Positions 15,124 through 25,109 are shown, counted from the stretch's first letter. The stretch is DNA of 40,991 nt from an uncultured Clostridia bacterium (GCA_937892525.1 CALAEV010000051.1:1-40991), one strand, 5' to 3'. Made by a program: numbers and translations. Notes: generated by a model from the sequence alone, not told the origin.

Positions 15124-17646
15124 ATGAGTTTATCTCAAACCGTAAAAAACGGTGTTGACATGGTAAAAACCCATTGGAAAACACCACCTAAGGGCAGATA
15201 TATGCCTTACAAAGAAATCGCCGCTTATTCAGGTGGTGGTATCGGTGCATACATGATTATCACATTAGGTAACGCATGTCTTTTATCTATGGGTAATACA
15301 CTTATTTCTTCAACACTTGGTGTTGGACCAACAGATATGTATTTACTCTATGTTATCGCAATTCTCATCAACATTCCTTTCACAGGACTTCGTGCGACAA
15401 TTATCGATAACACAAGAAACAAAGCAGGTAAATATCGTCCATACATAGTACGAATGGCTATTCCTTCAGCTATTATTTGTAACTTAATAGTGTGGTTCCC
15501 TTACGACAAGTTAAGTCTTATCGTTGGTGAAGGTACAATATTCGGCAGAGAAAAAGACTATGTTGCAAAATGTGCAATAATTCTTGTTCTTAACATTATT
15601 TTGAACTTCATCTATTATTTCTTTTATGACGGATACGAAAATCTTATTCATGTTCTTTCGCCTAACACACAAGAAAGAGCTGACGTACAATCAGTCAAGA
15701 GCGTTGTTTATTCATTTGCTCCTACTGTTGTAAATCTTTTCACACCAATTATTGCAAGAAATCTTTTCCACACAAACACTACAGATATTCGTGTTTACAG
15801 ATTCCTTTACCCTATTCTTGCTGTTTTAGGCGTACTTCTTTGTATCGTTGTTTATAAACATACTGAAGAAAAAATTGTTCAGGCAAAAACTCACGTTGTT
15901 CAGATTAAATTTACTGATGCACTTCGTGCAGTTGCAAAAAACAAATATTTCTGGATTATCTCACTCGCAGGTTGGATTGGATTCCTTGAATCAGCTTATG
16001 CAAACATTCTTAACTGGCTTTACAACTACGGTGGAGCTTGTAACGGTAACGTTTACGGTCTTGTTGTTACTCTTTATGGCAACGCATCTCTCTGGGGTAT
16101 GATTGCTGCACCATTCTGCATCAGAAAATGGGGTAAAAAAGCAGTTCTTATTGTTACAAACATTATGAACGTTGTATTTATTCTTATGATGCTTCCATTC
16201 ACACAAGAAATCAATAACCTTACAATTTGGCTTGTTATGGGATGTTTGTATCTCAATGCTTTAATGGGTTCGTTTGCACATATCCTTAACCCAACAATCC
16301 AGGCTGACATCCGTGACTATCAGCAATATCAGACAGGCGAAAGAATCGACGGTATGTTCTCTGCTGTTGCTACTATTGGTACAATCATTACTCTTGGTAC
16401 ATCTGCTGTTCTTCCTGTTATCTATGAAAAAGGTGGTATTACTGCTGAAGTTGCTAAAAAGGTTACTGCTAACCCTGAAGTTCTCAATCGTGTTCTTGGC
16501 GACGGTAAAACTGTTGGTCAAATTCTTGCTGAACAATTGGAAGCAGGTCAAAATAACTATGTCAATCCAAACTCTGCATTGTATGATTTAGATATTTTCC
16601 TTCCTCTTATTCATGCACTTATTATCATTGCTGCTGTTGGTGCCTTTATGAACGTTATTCCATTCTTCTGGTATGACTTTAACGAAAGAAAACAGAAATC
16701 AGTTATTCGCGTTCTTAAAGTTCGTGCACTCTTTGAAGACTATGGTAATGGTATTACTAACGATGCTCAACTTGTTGAGGGTATTGACCTTATCAAAAAC
16801 GCAAGAGAAATGGCTACACAAGAGCCAAAAGTTCTTGAAAAAACTTACAAATCAATTAAAGATAAGGCTGAAAAGAAAGCAGCTAAAAAGGCTTACAAAG
16901 AAGCTCTTGAATTTAACGAAGAAATTGAAATTTCTAAATTTGTTTGTGAAGAACTTGATAAATTCTCAACTGATGCATTTAAGTATCAATACAATGTTCA
17001 AAAAGGCATTTATGATTCAGGACTTCAAGGTCTTAAACTTATGAACATTGATGAAATCAACGCTGAAATGGCAGCTGCTAAGGCAATGCCTAAATCAACT
17101 GACGAAGAAAAAGAAATGCGCAAGTTCGCTATTGAAGTTGCAAGAAATAAGAAATCTGCATATAAAGCACTTAACAAATACTTCGCTAATGAAGAACTTG
17201 TTCAACCTGACTTTGCTGAACTTGAAAAAATCTTTGATGTTGAAGATGCTTGTGACGAAAAGCTCAAGGCACTTTATCTCGAATTAAGAGATGCAAAGAA
17301 AGCAAAAGACAAAGTTACTGCTAAATCACTCAAAGCAGAAATCAAGGATTATGAAGCTAAAAAGTCTGAAGCTCGCAAAGCTTCAAAGAAAGAAATGGAC
17401 AGACACGCTTACTTTGCACGTGCTGCTAAGCCTTATCTTGACGCTGAAAAGCTTGTTAAACAAGAAGAAAACTACAAACATTTCGACGAAATTGCAGAAA
17501 TGTATGAAGAATCAAAAGCACGTTATGAACAGGCTATGGCTGAAGCAGAAGAAAAAGCTCGTCGCGAAAAAGAAGAGGCAGACGCTTATGCTGCACAGTT
17601 AAAAGCAGAAAAAGCTGCTAAGAAAGCTGCAAAGAAAAACAAATAA
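15124..17646 (+). CDS. GPH-family sugar:cation symporter with a long charged C-terminal tail
   Basis: 840 residues from the ATG at 15124 (AAGGAG 8 nt upstream). Residues 30-520 form a 12-helix MFS_2/GPH transporter with the family signature QADIRDYQQYQTGERIDG at 393-410; GPH proteins import glycosides, pentosides or hexuronides with a cation. Residues 521-840 are an unusual cytoplasmic extension, very rich in Lys, Glu and Ala and probably coiled-coil, ending KAAKKAAKKNK; normal family members stop near 450-500 residues. The N-terminal motif HWKTPPKGRYMPYKE also occurs in the second GPH protein of this window. It faces the GH2-GNAT-GH95 operon tail to tail, so its substrate may be the oligosaccharide those enzymes degrade; that link is inferred. 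Confidence 0.88.
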   Translation: MSLSQTVKNGVDMVKTHWKTPPKGRYMPYKEIAAYSGGGIGAYMIITLGNACLLSMGNTLISSTLGVGPTDMYLLYVIAILINIPFTGLRATIIDNTRNKAGKYRPYIVRMAIPSAIICNLIVWFPYDKLSLIVGEGTIFGREKDYVAKCAIILVLNIILNFIYYFFYDGYENLIHVLSPNTQERADVQSVKSVVYSFAPTVVNLFTPIIARNLFHTNTTDIRVYRFLYPILAVLGVLLCIVVYKHTEEKIVQAKTHVVQIKFTDALRAVAKNKYFWIISLAGWIGFLESAYANILNWLYNYGGACNGNVYGLVVTLYGNASLWGMIAAPFCIRKWGKKAVLIVTNIMNVVFILMMLPFTQEINNLTIWLVMGCLYLNALMGSFAHILNPTIQADIRDYQQYQTGERIDGMFSAVATIGTIITLGTSAVLPVIYEKGGITAEVAKKVTANPEVLNRVLGDGKTVGQILAEQLEAGQNNYVNPNSALYDLDIFLPLIHALIIIAAVGAFMNVIPFFWYDFNERKQKSVIRVLKVRALFEDYGNGITNDAQLVEGIDLIKNAREMATQEPKVLEKTYKSIKDKAEKKAAKKAYKEALEFNEEIEISKFVCEELDKFSTDAFKYQYNVQKGIYDSGLQGLKLMNIDEINAEMAAAKAMPKSTDEEKEMRKFAIEVARNKKSAYKALNKYFANEELVQPDFAELEKIFDVEDACDEKLKALYLELRDAKKAKDKVTAKSLKAEIKDYEAKKSEARKASKKEMDRHAYFARAAKPYLDAEKLVKQEENYKHFDEIAEMYEESKARYEQAMAEAEEKARREKEEADAYAAQLKAEKAAKKAAKKNK

Positions 17647-17659
17647 TTGAATAGTCATT

Positions 17660-17692
17660 AAAGCCGACTCGGATTTCGAGTCGGCTTTTTTT
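17660..17692 (+). terminator. Intrinsic terminator after the tailed GPH gene
   Basis: 12-bp stem AAAGCCGACTCG/CGAGTCGGCTTT with a 5-nt loop and a T run. Confidence 0.93.
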
Positions 17693-17727
17693 AATGCAGG
17701 TGTGAGACTAACCACTACGCGTTTTCA

Positions 17728-17739
17728 CTCAGAATGACA
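17728..17739. repeat. Second copy of the CTCAGAATGACA repeat
   Basis: Identical 12-mer to 1942-1953, again preceded by CTACGC a few bases upstream. Located between the two convergent terminators, with a small GGGTC/GACCC hairpin at about 17749. Confidence 0.35.
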
Positions 17740-17800
17740 TTGAAAAATGGGTCACCGACCCCCTATACGAAAACATCTCGACACGCTCATATTTGTTGAC

Positions 17801-17830
17801 AAAAAAAATTGGTGGGGATAAACCCCACCA
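17801..17830 (-). terminator. Intrinsic terminator of the lacZ-GNAT-GH95 operon
   Basis: Stem GGTGGGG/CCCCACC with a 5-nt loop; the minus strand continues AATTTTTTTT. Confidence 0.92.
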
Positions 17831-17839
17831 TATAAATAT

Positions 17840-20200
17840 TTATTTAATTGCAATTATATAGGTCTTGCCTTGTTCGGTTTCCCATTCTGCGAAGCCATTT
17901 TCACTTTCGCAGATGTTTTTTACTATGTATTCTGACTTGCCATAATAGATTTTGCAAGTGCCACCCATATTTGAAGTGATTTTGGCTTTTGTAAGTTTTC
18001 CGTCATTCCACTCAATATTGATTGTGAAATTACCACGAGCAACAATGCCTTTTATACTACCTTTTTTCCATTCATTTGGAAGTGCAGGAAGCAGTTCTAT
18101 AAATCCACAATGACTTTGCATAAGCATTTCATTAACGCCTGATGTAAAACCAAAGTTACCATCAATCTGGAATGGTGGATGGTAATCAAAAAAGTTAGGA
18201 TAAATACCGTTTTTGAATAAGTCACCAATGATTTTAAGAACTCTGTCACCGTTACCAACGCGAGCCCAAGCATTGATTTTTTGTCCCATAGACCAGCCTG
18301 TGCTTTTATCAGTTCTATGATTCATTGAAACAACTGCTGCGTCAACAAGCTCAGGATTATGGAACTTATTCATTACATTACAAGGGAACAAGCCTAAAAG
18401 ATGTGACATATGACGATGATGAGTTTCACCTATTTCACCAAGTTTTGTTTCGTGATACCATTCTTTAATTTGACCATCGTCACCTATTTCGTAAACTTTG
18501 AGTTTATTTTGAATATCTTGCCATTTTGATATGAACTCATCATCAACACCAAGGGCAATCGCACTTTTTGAAGCATCGTCATAAAGCTGCCAGAGAAGTG
18601 CTTGTTCATAAGTATTACCCATTGTGCGAGGACCGTGTTCAGGTGAATAACAAGGGTATGTAACAAGTCTGCCGTTATGCTCTACAAGGAGTTTACTGAA
18701 ATACTCTGCACACTCTTTAAGCATTGGATAAATGTCATTTTTGAGAGTTTCTTTATCAAGAGTGTACTCATAATGCTCATAGCAGTTATGTAAAATCCAA
18801 GGCATTGCAGCCGGTGACCAACCCCAGTCAAAGCTCCAACCGGGACAAGTCCAACCGAATGGTGTGCATTGAGTATGGAATAAAAATCCGTTCTGCTCAC
18901 CTTTTTCACTCTTTATACCGGTGTAGTATTCAGCAGTAATGCGACCAGGCTCAACCATTGATTTTATATATCTTATAAGTGGTTTTGAGCACTCTACAAG
19001 GTTGCCGTTATAAATTGGCCAATAGTTCATTTGAAGATTTACGTTAGTATGGAAGTCACTACTCCATTTAGGACTATTGGACACATTCCAGATACCCTGA
19101 AGATTTGACGGTAAAATATCGGTTTCACGAGTTGATGAAATTGCCAGATATCGACCATATTGATAAAGAAGTTGTTCTGCACTTCTTCTGTCAAACTTAT
19201 TGTATTTATGAATGAGTTTATCAGCAGGTCCTGTTACATTACCGTCAAGGTCGAGAGAAACTCTATTAAACAGTGATGAGAAATCGTCTTTATGCGCCTT
19301 TAAAAGTTCATTAAAGCCTTTTTCAGTTGCTTTGGTTACTGTTTCATTAACTCTATTGAAAAGTGTTTCTGCGCTCTCACCTGTTCGGTATTTAGGGTAA
19401 CAGTCTATATAGTCAGTATCTGCTGAAAAAATCACAGTAATTTCAGTTGCATTCTGGACACAAATACCGTTGCAACCATTGATTGTGCTACCATCTGTAA
19501 TCACATTTGCGACAAGACAGAACTGCAAATCATTATCACTGAGTTTGCCTTTATGAATAATCTGATTGTTTTTATATTCTGCGTTACCGTGTGCAGATGA
19601 AAGTGAAATCACCGTATTAAGAGGCGCTCCTGTTCTTGTAATTTTAATTACACCACATTTATCTGGATATGACACAAATGCAACACGCTCATCGTGGACT
19701 TTTTTTGTAAAGCCAAGTGTAGCGTCATAAGATACTTTGCAAGTTGCGTTTTGCATATCAAGTTCACGATTATAATTTTTTGCGTTACAAAGTTTTGCGA
19801 AATCGAATTTGAGTTCGCCCCAGCACTGATACGCACCGTAACCGTCACTTATACCCACAAGTTTTTCACAAAGGTTATGGGCAGTTTTATCGTCACCTTT
19901 ACAAAATGCTTCATAAATTTCTTTGTGATAATCGCGAGGAAGTTTGCCGTCTTTATCAGGTGTTGTGATATTACCACCACAATAGTCAGGGCGTTTTGGT
20001 GACGGACCACCTACCCAAAGAGTTTTATGGTTAAGGACGATTTTATCTTTCTTAACTTCGCCCATAATACCCATACCGATACTACCATTGCCGAGTGGTA
20101 ATGAAGTTTGCTCCCAAAGATTTTCAAAACCTTTGAAATATGCTCTTTTAAGTTTTAATTTTGATGGTGGGACTTTGTAATAAAGTTCGTTAATTTCCAT
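17840..20200 (-). CDS. GH95 alpha-L-fucosidase (cytosolic)
   Basis: 786 residues, GGAGAA before the ATG. Inverting alpha-1,2-L-fucosidase family. The catalytic residues known from Bifidobacterium AfcA are present: Asn386 and Asn388 in HTNVNLQMNYW (water activation), Glu521 in SPEHGP (general acid) and Asp680 in QIDGNFGF. N-terminal beta domain residues 1-270 opens with WEQTSLPLGNGSIGMGIMG. No signal peptide, so it works on imported oligosaccharides. It starts one base after the GNAT stop in the pattern TAATATG, which implies tight coupling in the operon lacZ-GNAT-GH95. Alpha-L-galactosidase activity, also found in GH95, cannot be excluded. Confidence 0.93.
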   Translation of the reverse strand: MEINELYYKVPPSKLKLKRAYFKGFENLWEQTSLPLGNGSIGMGIMGEVKKDKIVLNHKTLWVGGPSPKRPDYCGGNITTPDKDGKLPRDYHKEIYEAFCKGDDKTAHNLCEKLVGISDGYGAYQCWGELKFDFAKLCNAKNYNRELDMQNATCKVSYDATLGFTKKVHDERVAFVSYPDKCGVIKITRTGAPLNTVISLSSAHGNAEYKNNQIIHKGKLSDNDLQFCLVANVITDGSTINGCNGICVQNATEITVIFSADTDYIDCYPKYRTGESAETLFNRVNETVTKATEKGFNELLKAHKDDFSSLFNRVSLDLDGNVTGPADKLIHKYNKFDRRSAEQLLYQYGRYLAISSTRETDILPSNLQGIWNVSNSPKWSSDFHTNVNLQMNYWPIYNGNLVECSKPLIRYIKSMVEPGRITAEYYTGIKSEKGEQNGFLFHTQCTPFGWTCPGWSFDWGWSPAAMPWILHNCYEHYEYTLDKETLKNDIYPMLKECAEYFSKLLVEHNGRLVTYPCYSPEHGPRTMGNTYEQALLWQLYDDASKSAIALGVDDEFISKWQDIQNKLKVYEIGDDGQIKEWYHETKLGEIGETHHRHMSHLLGLFPCNVMNKFHNPELVDAAVVSMNHRTDKSTGWSMGQKINAWARVGNGDRVLKIIGDLFKNGIYPNFFDYHPPFQIDGNFGFTSGVNEMLMQSHCGFIELLPALPNEWKKGSIKGIVARGNFTINIEWNDGKLTKAKITSNMGGTCKIYYGKSEYIVKNICESENGFAEWETEQGKTYIIAIK

Positions 20201-20201
20201 A

Positions 20202-20639
20202 TTATTCTCCGAAATGTAAAATCATATCGTAATGAGGGATATTTTCTTCAAGGTATTCAGGAGTACCAACAAGTGCAAATCCACATTTTTCGTAAAACCC
20301 GACTGCGTGAGTCTGTGCACCTACGCGTACAGTCTTTGCACCGTCTTCTTTTGCTTTTCGTAACAATTCAAGAACGATTTTTTCGCCAAGGTGTAAGCCT
20401 CTTTTTTCTTTCTTAACTGCAATTCTTCCGATTTTAACAGTATTCTCTCCATAAGGAATAAATCTACCTGTGGCAACTGCTTCACCATCAAGAAAAATTA
20501 CAAGATGTGGTACTTCTAAATCAAATGAGTCAAACTCATTTTCTTCAGGTACGCCTTGTTCTTTTACAAAAATTTCAATTCGCAAGTTTCTAAAGGAATC
20601 GTCAATGACTCCCCCATCAAACCATTTATATTCTAACAT
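20202..20639 (-). CDS. GNAT acetyltransferase (ElaA/YjcF-like)
   Basis: 145 residues from MLEYKW at 20639, chosen for GGGAGA upstream; the longer frame overlaps the lacZ end. The N-terminus has FVKEQGVPEENEFDSFD and PHLVIFLDGEAVATGRF, as in the ElaA/YjcF branch. The acetyl-CoA loop is VKKEKRGLHLGEKIV, and the C-terminal AVGFYEKCGFALVG is the usual last motif. It would transfer an acetyl group to an amine of unknown identity in the cytosol. It sits between two glycosidases with TAATATG junctions on both sides, so it is made with them; it might acetylate an amino sugar or detoxify a thio- or aminoglycoside, but that is inference. Confidence 0.85.
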   Translation of the reverse strand: MLEYKWFDGGVIDDSFRNLRIEIFVKEQGVPEENEFDSFDLEVPHLVIFLDGEAVATGRFIPYGENTVKIGRIAVKKEKRGLHLGEKIVLELLRKAKEDGAKTVRVGAQTHAVGFYEKCGFALVGTPEYLEENIPHYDMILHFGE

Positions 20640-20640
20640 A

Positions 20641-23600
20641 TTATTCTCCCTTAAATGCAAAACGGAATGACATTGGTTTATCTGATTTAACTATGTACTT
20701 TGAAAGTGTGTCAGGTCCACAAGTGTTTGTTCCTGTACCACGCATAAAGCCGTCAATACAAAGGAAGGTTGTATCTGCATACTCTAACTCCTCTTGATGT
20801 TTTGCTTTATTGAGAGCTTTTTGTGTATAGTTATGAGCAGAAAAACTGAATTTGGGTTCACCGTAAACTGTAAGTGTGTTACCACACTCATTAGAAAGCT
20901 TAAGATATTTTACACCACCACAGTTTCCGTTATCTTGTGGCATAACATAAGGCTCGTGCATATCTTCAACAGTTGTTTTCCAGATACCAATATACGCGTG
21001 GTCTTTAAGGTCACAGATATTTTCCATTTTTTCATCTGAACCTCTGCCATAAAACTCAATATTCTTGAATGCTGATGGAAGTTCAACTGATACACCAAAA
21101 CGTTGAAGTTCGTCACAACCAAACATACCTTTACTAAGCTGACACTCAACATTCACAAGACCATCAGCATAAACTGTGTAAACAAGATTTGAACGGAAAT
21201 GAGTTTTGAAACCATTTTTTATCACATAAGATGCACCGATTTTAGCACATACTGATTTGTCAGCATAATCAAATGATTTGCAAACAGTTGTAGCGTTGTG
21301 GAGTTTAATTTTATCCCAGCCACCCTTTTGACCATAAGAGTCATTATCAAGCGATGCTCTAACAAGGTTAGGCACAAAGCCTTTTTTGTTGTCAGCAGGG
21401 TTAATGTTTAGGTATTCGTAACCATTCTTGATATAGTTGGTCATTTCGCCTGATTTCATATCAAACACAACTTTACCGTTTTCAAATTCAACAGTCAAAG
21501 TATTGTCTTTTACGCTTGTTGATATGCTACCAGCACCAACTGAATATGGTGCAACGCTTGCGCTGTCGCTTATTGTTTTTTGTTCAAGAGCTACTCTGTG
21601 GCCACCATCAAAATATGCAATATTGATATGACAATCTTCTACTGAATCAAATTTATCATAATCGATTTCATAAGATTTTGTCTGCATTGGGTCGATATCA
21701 AGATTAAGTGTACCTGTTTTCACCTCAACACCATTTACAAGTTGAGTCCATACAACATTTAAGTATTTTGTATTCTTAAAACGATTTGTATTTGTAAATT
21801 CAAATACTTTACCACTTACCTGTTTACTTCTAACAGGGCGATAAACTGCTTTGATTACATAAGCGCCAGTATGAGGTGTTTTATCAGGGTAAAGCATACC
21901 GTCAACGCAGAAGTTACTGTCGTGCTTTTCTTCACCATGGTCACCACCGTAAGTATATTGGAACTTATACTTATCATTACCATCGTGATAAACTGCGTGG
22001 TCCGCCCACTCCCACACGCAACCGCCCATAAGGTTGTCGTATTTATAAATGCTATCCCAATACTCCTCTACTGCGCCAGGACCCACACCCATAGCGTGAA
22101 CATATTCGCACATAAAGTATGGTTTTTGGTGATAGCGTTTATCTTTTGCAGTTTGTGAGCCGTAACTTGCAACTTTTTCCTGACTTGGATACATTTCTGA
22201 AATCACATCATAAGCAAAACGCTTTGTAGTTATGACACTTTCATAATGAACAGGGATTTTTGTGCCTTGTGCTTTAAGATATTCATAGCACTTATCTTGA
22301 CAATAATAACCCCACGCTTCATTACCTAATGACCACATTGTAATACTTGGATGATTACGGTCACGACAATACATTCTACTTACTCTGTCAACATATCTGT
22401 TTTCCCATTTAGGGTCATCGCTGATAAGACAATTATCGCAAGGTACAGTAATATCCCCTGCGCCGTGAGTTTCAATATCGGCTTCATCTATAATATAGAA
22501 TCCCATTAAATCAGCAAGAGTGAGTAAAGTTGGGTCAGGTGGGTAATGAGAAGTTCGGATTGAGTTTATATTAAACTTCTTCATAAGTTCAAGTTCTGAT
22601 TTAATTTCTTCACCTGTAAGTACATAACCATTATACATATTTGTATCGTGGTGGTTTACGCCCTTAAATTTAATTGGCATACCGTTGAAATAGAACACAT
22701 TACCCTTAATTTCAATAGTCTTAAATCCAACAATATTTTTAACATAGGTCTTTTTGCCATTACCATCTTCAAAAGTGATTAAAAGCTCATAAGTATATGG
22801 TTCTTCTGCATTCCATTCAACAACATCAAGATTTGAGAATGTAATTTTTGATTTTGCATGAGCATCTGCAATTTCTTTTGCAAGAGATTTTTTGCCATCA
22901 AAAAGTTCTGCAGAAATTGATGAGCCAATTAAATTACCCTTAAAAAGAAAATCAATTGACAAATTATATTTATCGCCTTTCTTTACTGTTTCAACTCCGA
23001 AATCGTAAAGATATGCGTTTTCATATTCATAAAGCAAAACATCACGGAAAATGCCGTTTTCACGGAACATATCCTGACACTCTAAATATGTACCTGTTGA
23101 CCATTTTGAAACTACAGCTACAAGTTCATTTTCGCCTTTCTGGAGGTATTTTGTAATATCGAACTCGGCTGAATTGTGAGCGCCTTCGCTATAACCGACA
23201 AATTCACCATTTACATACAAATCGAGCGATGAAATTACACCCATAAATGTAATGATGTATGTTTTATCAAGGTCTTTTATATCAATAAACTTTCTGTAAA
23301 CACCCATTGGCACATCCTGTGGCATTTCAGGGTAAAGTTTTGGGTCAAATTCATAACGAGTATTAAGATAACATGGCTCACGATAGCCTGTTCTTTGCCA
23401 AGTAGAAGGCACTATTACCTTATCAAACTTAACACGGTCAGTATAGAACTCGCTTGGAATAAGCATATCCTTTTCATAATATTTGAAGTCCCATTCACCA
23501 TTAAGCACGCGCACCATAGTACTGTTATAACGCTCAGTAAGTACTGTTTGCTCTGAAAGTGCTTTTTTTGTTGCATAAGGAATAAAGTATGCACGTGGAG

Positions 23601-23664
23601 AAAGTTTGTTTATTTCAGCAATATCGAATTGTCTGAAATTTGCTCTGCTTATATTGTATTTCAT
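20641..23664 (-). CDS. lacZ: GH2 beta-galactosidase
   Basis: 1007 residues, GGAGGT before the ATG. Retaining beta-galactosidase of the LacZ type: N-terminal jelly roll (residues 50-220), Ig-like domain, TIM barrel (320-620), then the Bgal_small_N domain at the C-terminus. Acid/base Glu449 in WSLGNEAWG and nucleophile Glu520 in PYFMCEYVHAMG match E. coli Glu461 and Glu537. There is no signal peptide. First gene of the operon with GNAT and GH95, which suggests that a fucosylated galactoside (for example fucosyllactose-type or plant oligosaccharide ends) is taken apart inside the cell. The exact aglycone is not readable. Confidence 0.95.
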   Translation of the reverse strand: MKYNISRANFRQFDIAEINKLSPRAYFIPYATKKALSEQTVLTERYNSTMVRVLNGEWDFKYYEKDMLIPSEFYTDRVKFDKVIVPSTWQRTGYREPCYLNTRYEFDPKLYPEMPQDVPMGVYRKFIDIKDLDKTYIITFMGVISSLDLYVNGEFVGYSEGAHNSAEFDITKYLQKGENELVAVVSKWSTGTYLECQDMFRENGIFRDVLLYEYENAYLYDFGVETVKKGDKYNLSIDFLFKGNLIGSSISAELFDGKKSLAKEIADAHAKSKITFSNLDVVEWNAEEPYTYELLITFEDGNGKKTYVKNIVGFKTIEIKGNVFYFNGMPIKFKGVNHHDTNMYNGYVLTGEEIKSELELMKKFNINSIRTSHYPPDPTLLTLADLMGFYIIDEADIETHGAGDITVPCDNCLISDDPKWENRYVDRVSRMYCRDRNHPSITMWSLGNEAWGYYCQDKCYEYLKAQGTKIPVHYESVITTKRFAYDVISEMYPSQEKVASYGSQTAKDKRYHQKPYFMCEYVHAMGVGPGAVEEYWDSIYKYDNLMGGCVWEWADHAVYHDGNDKYKFQYTYGGDHGEEKHDSNFCVDGMLYPDKTPHTGAYVIKAVYRPVRSKQVSGKVFEFTNTNRFKNTKYLNVVWTQLVNGVEVKTGTLNLDIDPMQTKSYEIDYDKFDSVEDCHINIAYFDGGHRVALEQKTISDSASVAPYSVGAGSISTSVKDNTLTVEFENGKVVFDMKSGEMTNYIKNGYEYLNINPADNKKGFVPNLVRASLDNDSYGQKGGWDKIKLHNATTVCKSFDYADKSVCAKIGASYVIKNGFKTHFRSNLVYTVYADGLVNVECQLSKGMFGCDELQRFGVSVELPSAFKNIEFYGRGSDEKMENICDLKDHAYIGIWKTTVEDMHEPYVMPQDNGNCGGVKYLKLSNECGNTLTVYGEPKFSFSAHNYTQKALNKAKHQEELEYADTTFLCIDGFMRGTGTNTCGPDTLSKYIVKSDKPMSFRFAFKGE

Positions 23665-23696
23665 AAAAAGACCTCCGTCCTTGTATAGATATGTTT

Positions 23697-23725
23697 AGTT
23701 TACCATAATATAGGAACTTTTACAA
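23697..23725 (-). promoter_or_regulatory. Possible promoter of the lacZ operon
   Basis: Minus strand TTGTAA, 17-nt spacer, TAAACT, about 33 nt before the lacZ ATG. Weak match at -10. No clear cre-like operator was recognised. Confidence 0.4.
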
Positions 23726-23778
23726 TAAAAAATAATGAAAAGAGATATACAAATTATAGTTTGTCGAGTTGTTTTGTA

Positions 23779-23820
23779 AAAAAAACAAGGATGACTTCAA
23801 TGCCAAATTGAAATCATCCT
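23779..23820 (-). terminator. Intrinsic terminator after the CPA2 antiporter
   Basis: AGGATGA-TTCAAT stem with ATTGAA-TCATCCT (one mismatch pair), followed on the minus strand by a run of T residues. Confidence 0.88.
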
Positions 23821-23837
23821 TTGATTGTATTTTATGT

Positions 23838-25109
23838 TCAGTTTGCTTTTACAGTATCTCTTGCACTAACCTTTTCTTCTGGTTTGATTTCACCTGCTTT
23901 AAGCAAGGAAATCTTAGTAAGGAATGGTCCTATAATTTCGTAAATAAGAACTGCGAAAAGAGTAATATTTGCTACAATTACACCTTCTGGTCCTAATTCT
24001 TCTGCTTTGATTGCCATACCAAGCGCAACGCCTGCCTGTGGGAAAAGTGTTATACCAAGATATTTTACGATTTTAGGGTCACATTTTGTTGCCTTTGCGC
24101 TTAAAGACGCACCAAAATATTTACCAAGACATCTGAATAAAATATAAACAAGACCGATACAAACAATACCGATATCTTTAAAGATTGACAACTCAAGCTC
24201 AGCGCCACTTATTACGAAGAACAAGATTAACAAAGGTGCTGTCCAACGGTCAACTCTGTCCATAAGTTCTTCTGAGAAATCACAGATATTGCAGAACACC
24301 GTTCCGAGCATCATACAAGATAACAATGATGAAAATGCAATGTGAATTCCACCAACATTAAGTTTAAGCATTGATAATGAAACTGTCAAGAAAACAAATG
24401 TCACTGACATTGCAAGTCGTTTTGACCTTGAATGGAAGAATTTTTCGCAGAAAGTAAATAAATAACCCATTACTGCACCAAGTACAAGGGACAAAACAAC
24501 CTCAAGAAGTGGTTCAATGATAATTGAGATTACATCAACACTACCAACGATAAGTGCTTTTGCTATACCAAATGAAATAGCAAATACAATTAAGCCAACA
24601 GCGTCGTCAAGTGCAACAATCGGTAGAAGAAGACTTGTAAGAGGTCCTTTTGCCTTATATTGCTTTACAACCATAAGTGTTGCTGCAGGAGCAGTTGCAG
24701 TTGCAACAGCACCAAGCGTAATTGCAGCAGGTAATGAAAGCTTATCAGGTGCAATAAGGTGTACTACAACCAACGCGCCGTCAACAAGCAAGCAGGCCAC
24801 TAAAGCTTGAAAAATACCAATAATTGTTGCTTGTTTACCAATTTGTTTAAGCTGAGAAAGTCTGAACTCATTACCAATTGAAAATGCAATAAATCCAAGT
24901 GCTACATCAGGAATAATGTCATAAGCATCAATATTTTTCATACTTGTAAAACCAAGACCTGAAATTCCCAAATTACCAAGCACATAAGGTCCTATAAGAA
25001 TACCTGCCACGAGATAAGCTGTAACTGCAGGAAGTTTAAGCATTTTTGCCACACGCGAAAGCATAAGCCCTGCAAACAATGCAACGGACAGACAAAGTAA
25101 AGTTTCCAT
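23838..25109 (-). CDS. Cation:proton antiporter (CPA2/Na+-H+ exchanger family)
   Basis: 423 residues from METLLCLS at 25109 (GAGGCG upstream); an ATG at 25178 would lie at the -35 box. About 12 membrane helices. The exchanger core is visible in LPAVTAYLVAGILIGPYVLG at the start, the acidic pair in PIVALDDAVGLIVFAIS, and ILFFVISGAELELS and FPQAGVALGMAI later. There is no C-terminal TrkA-N/KTN domain, unlike KefB/KefC, so regulation by NAD or glutathione adducts is not expected. It exchanges Na+ or K+ for protons across the cytoplasmic membrane; the ion is not readable. Divergent from the Crp/Fnr gene. Confidence 0.88.
   Translation of the reverse strand: METLLCLSVALFAGLMLSRVAKMLKLPAVTAYLVAGILIGPYVLGNLGISGLGFTSMKNIDAYDIIPDVALGFIAFSIGNEFRLSQLKQIGKQATIIGIFQALVACLLVDGALVVVHLIAPDKLSLPAAITLGAVATATAPAATLMVVKQYKAKGPLTSLLLPIVALDDAVGLIVFAISFGIAKALIVGSVDVISIIIEPLLEVVLSLVLGAVMGYLFTFCEKFFHSRSKRLAMSVTFVFLTVSLSMLKLNVGGIHIAFSSLLSCMMLGTVFCNICDFSEELMDRVDRWTAPLLILFFVISGAELELSIFKDIGIVCIGLVYILFRCLGKYFGASLSAKATKCDPKIVKYLGITLFPQAGVALGMAIKAEELGPEGVIVANITLFAVLIYEIIGPFLTKISLLKAGEIKPEEKVSARDTVKAN

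Noticed and set aside
16274..17602. Leu/Lys-rich open frames in another phase within the tailed GPH gene
   Set aside because: They arise from the biased Lys/Glu/Ala codons of the real gene, have no ribosome-binding sites and no family resemblance.
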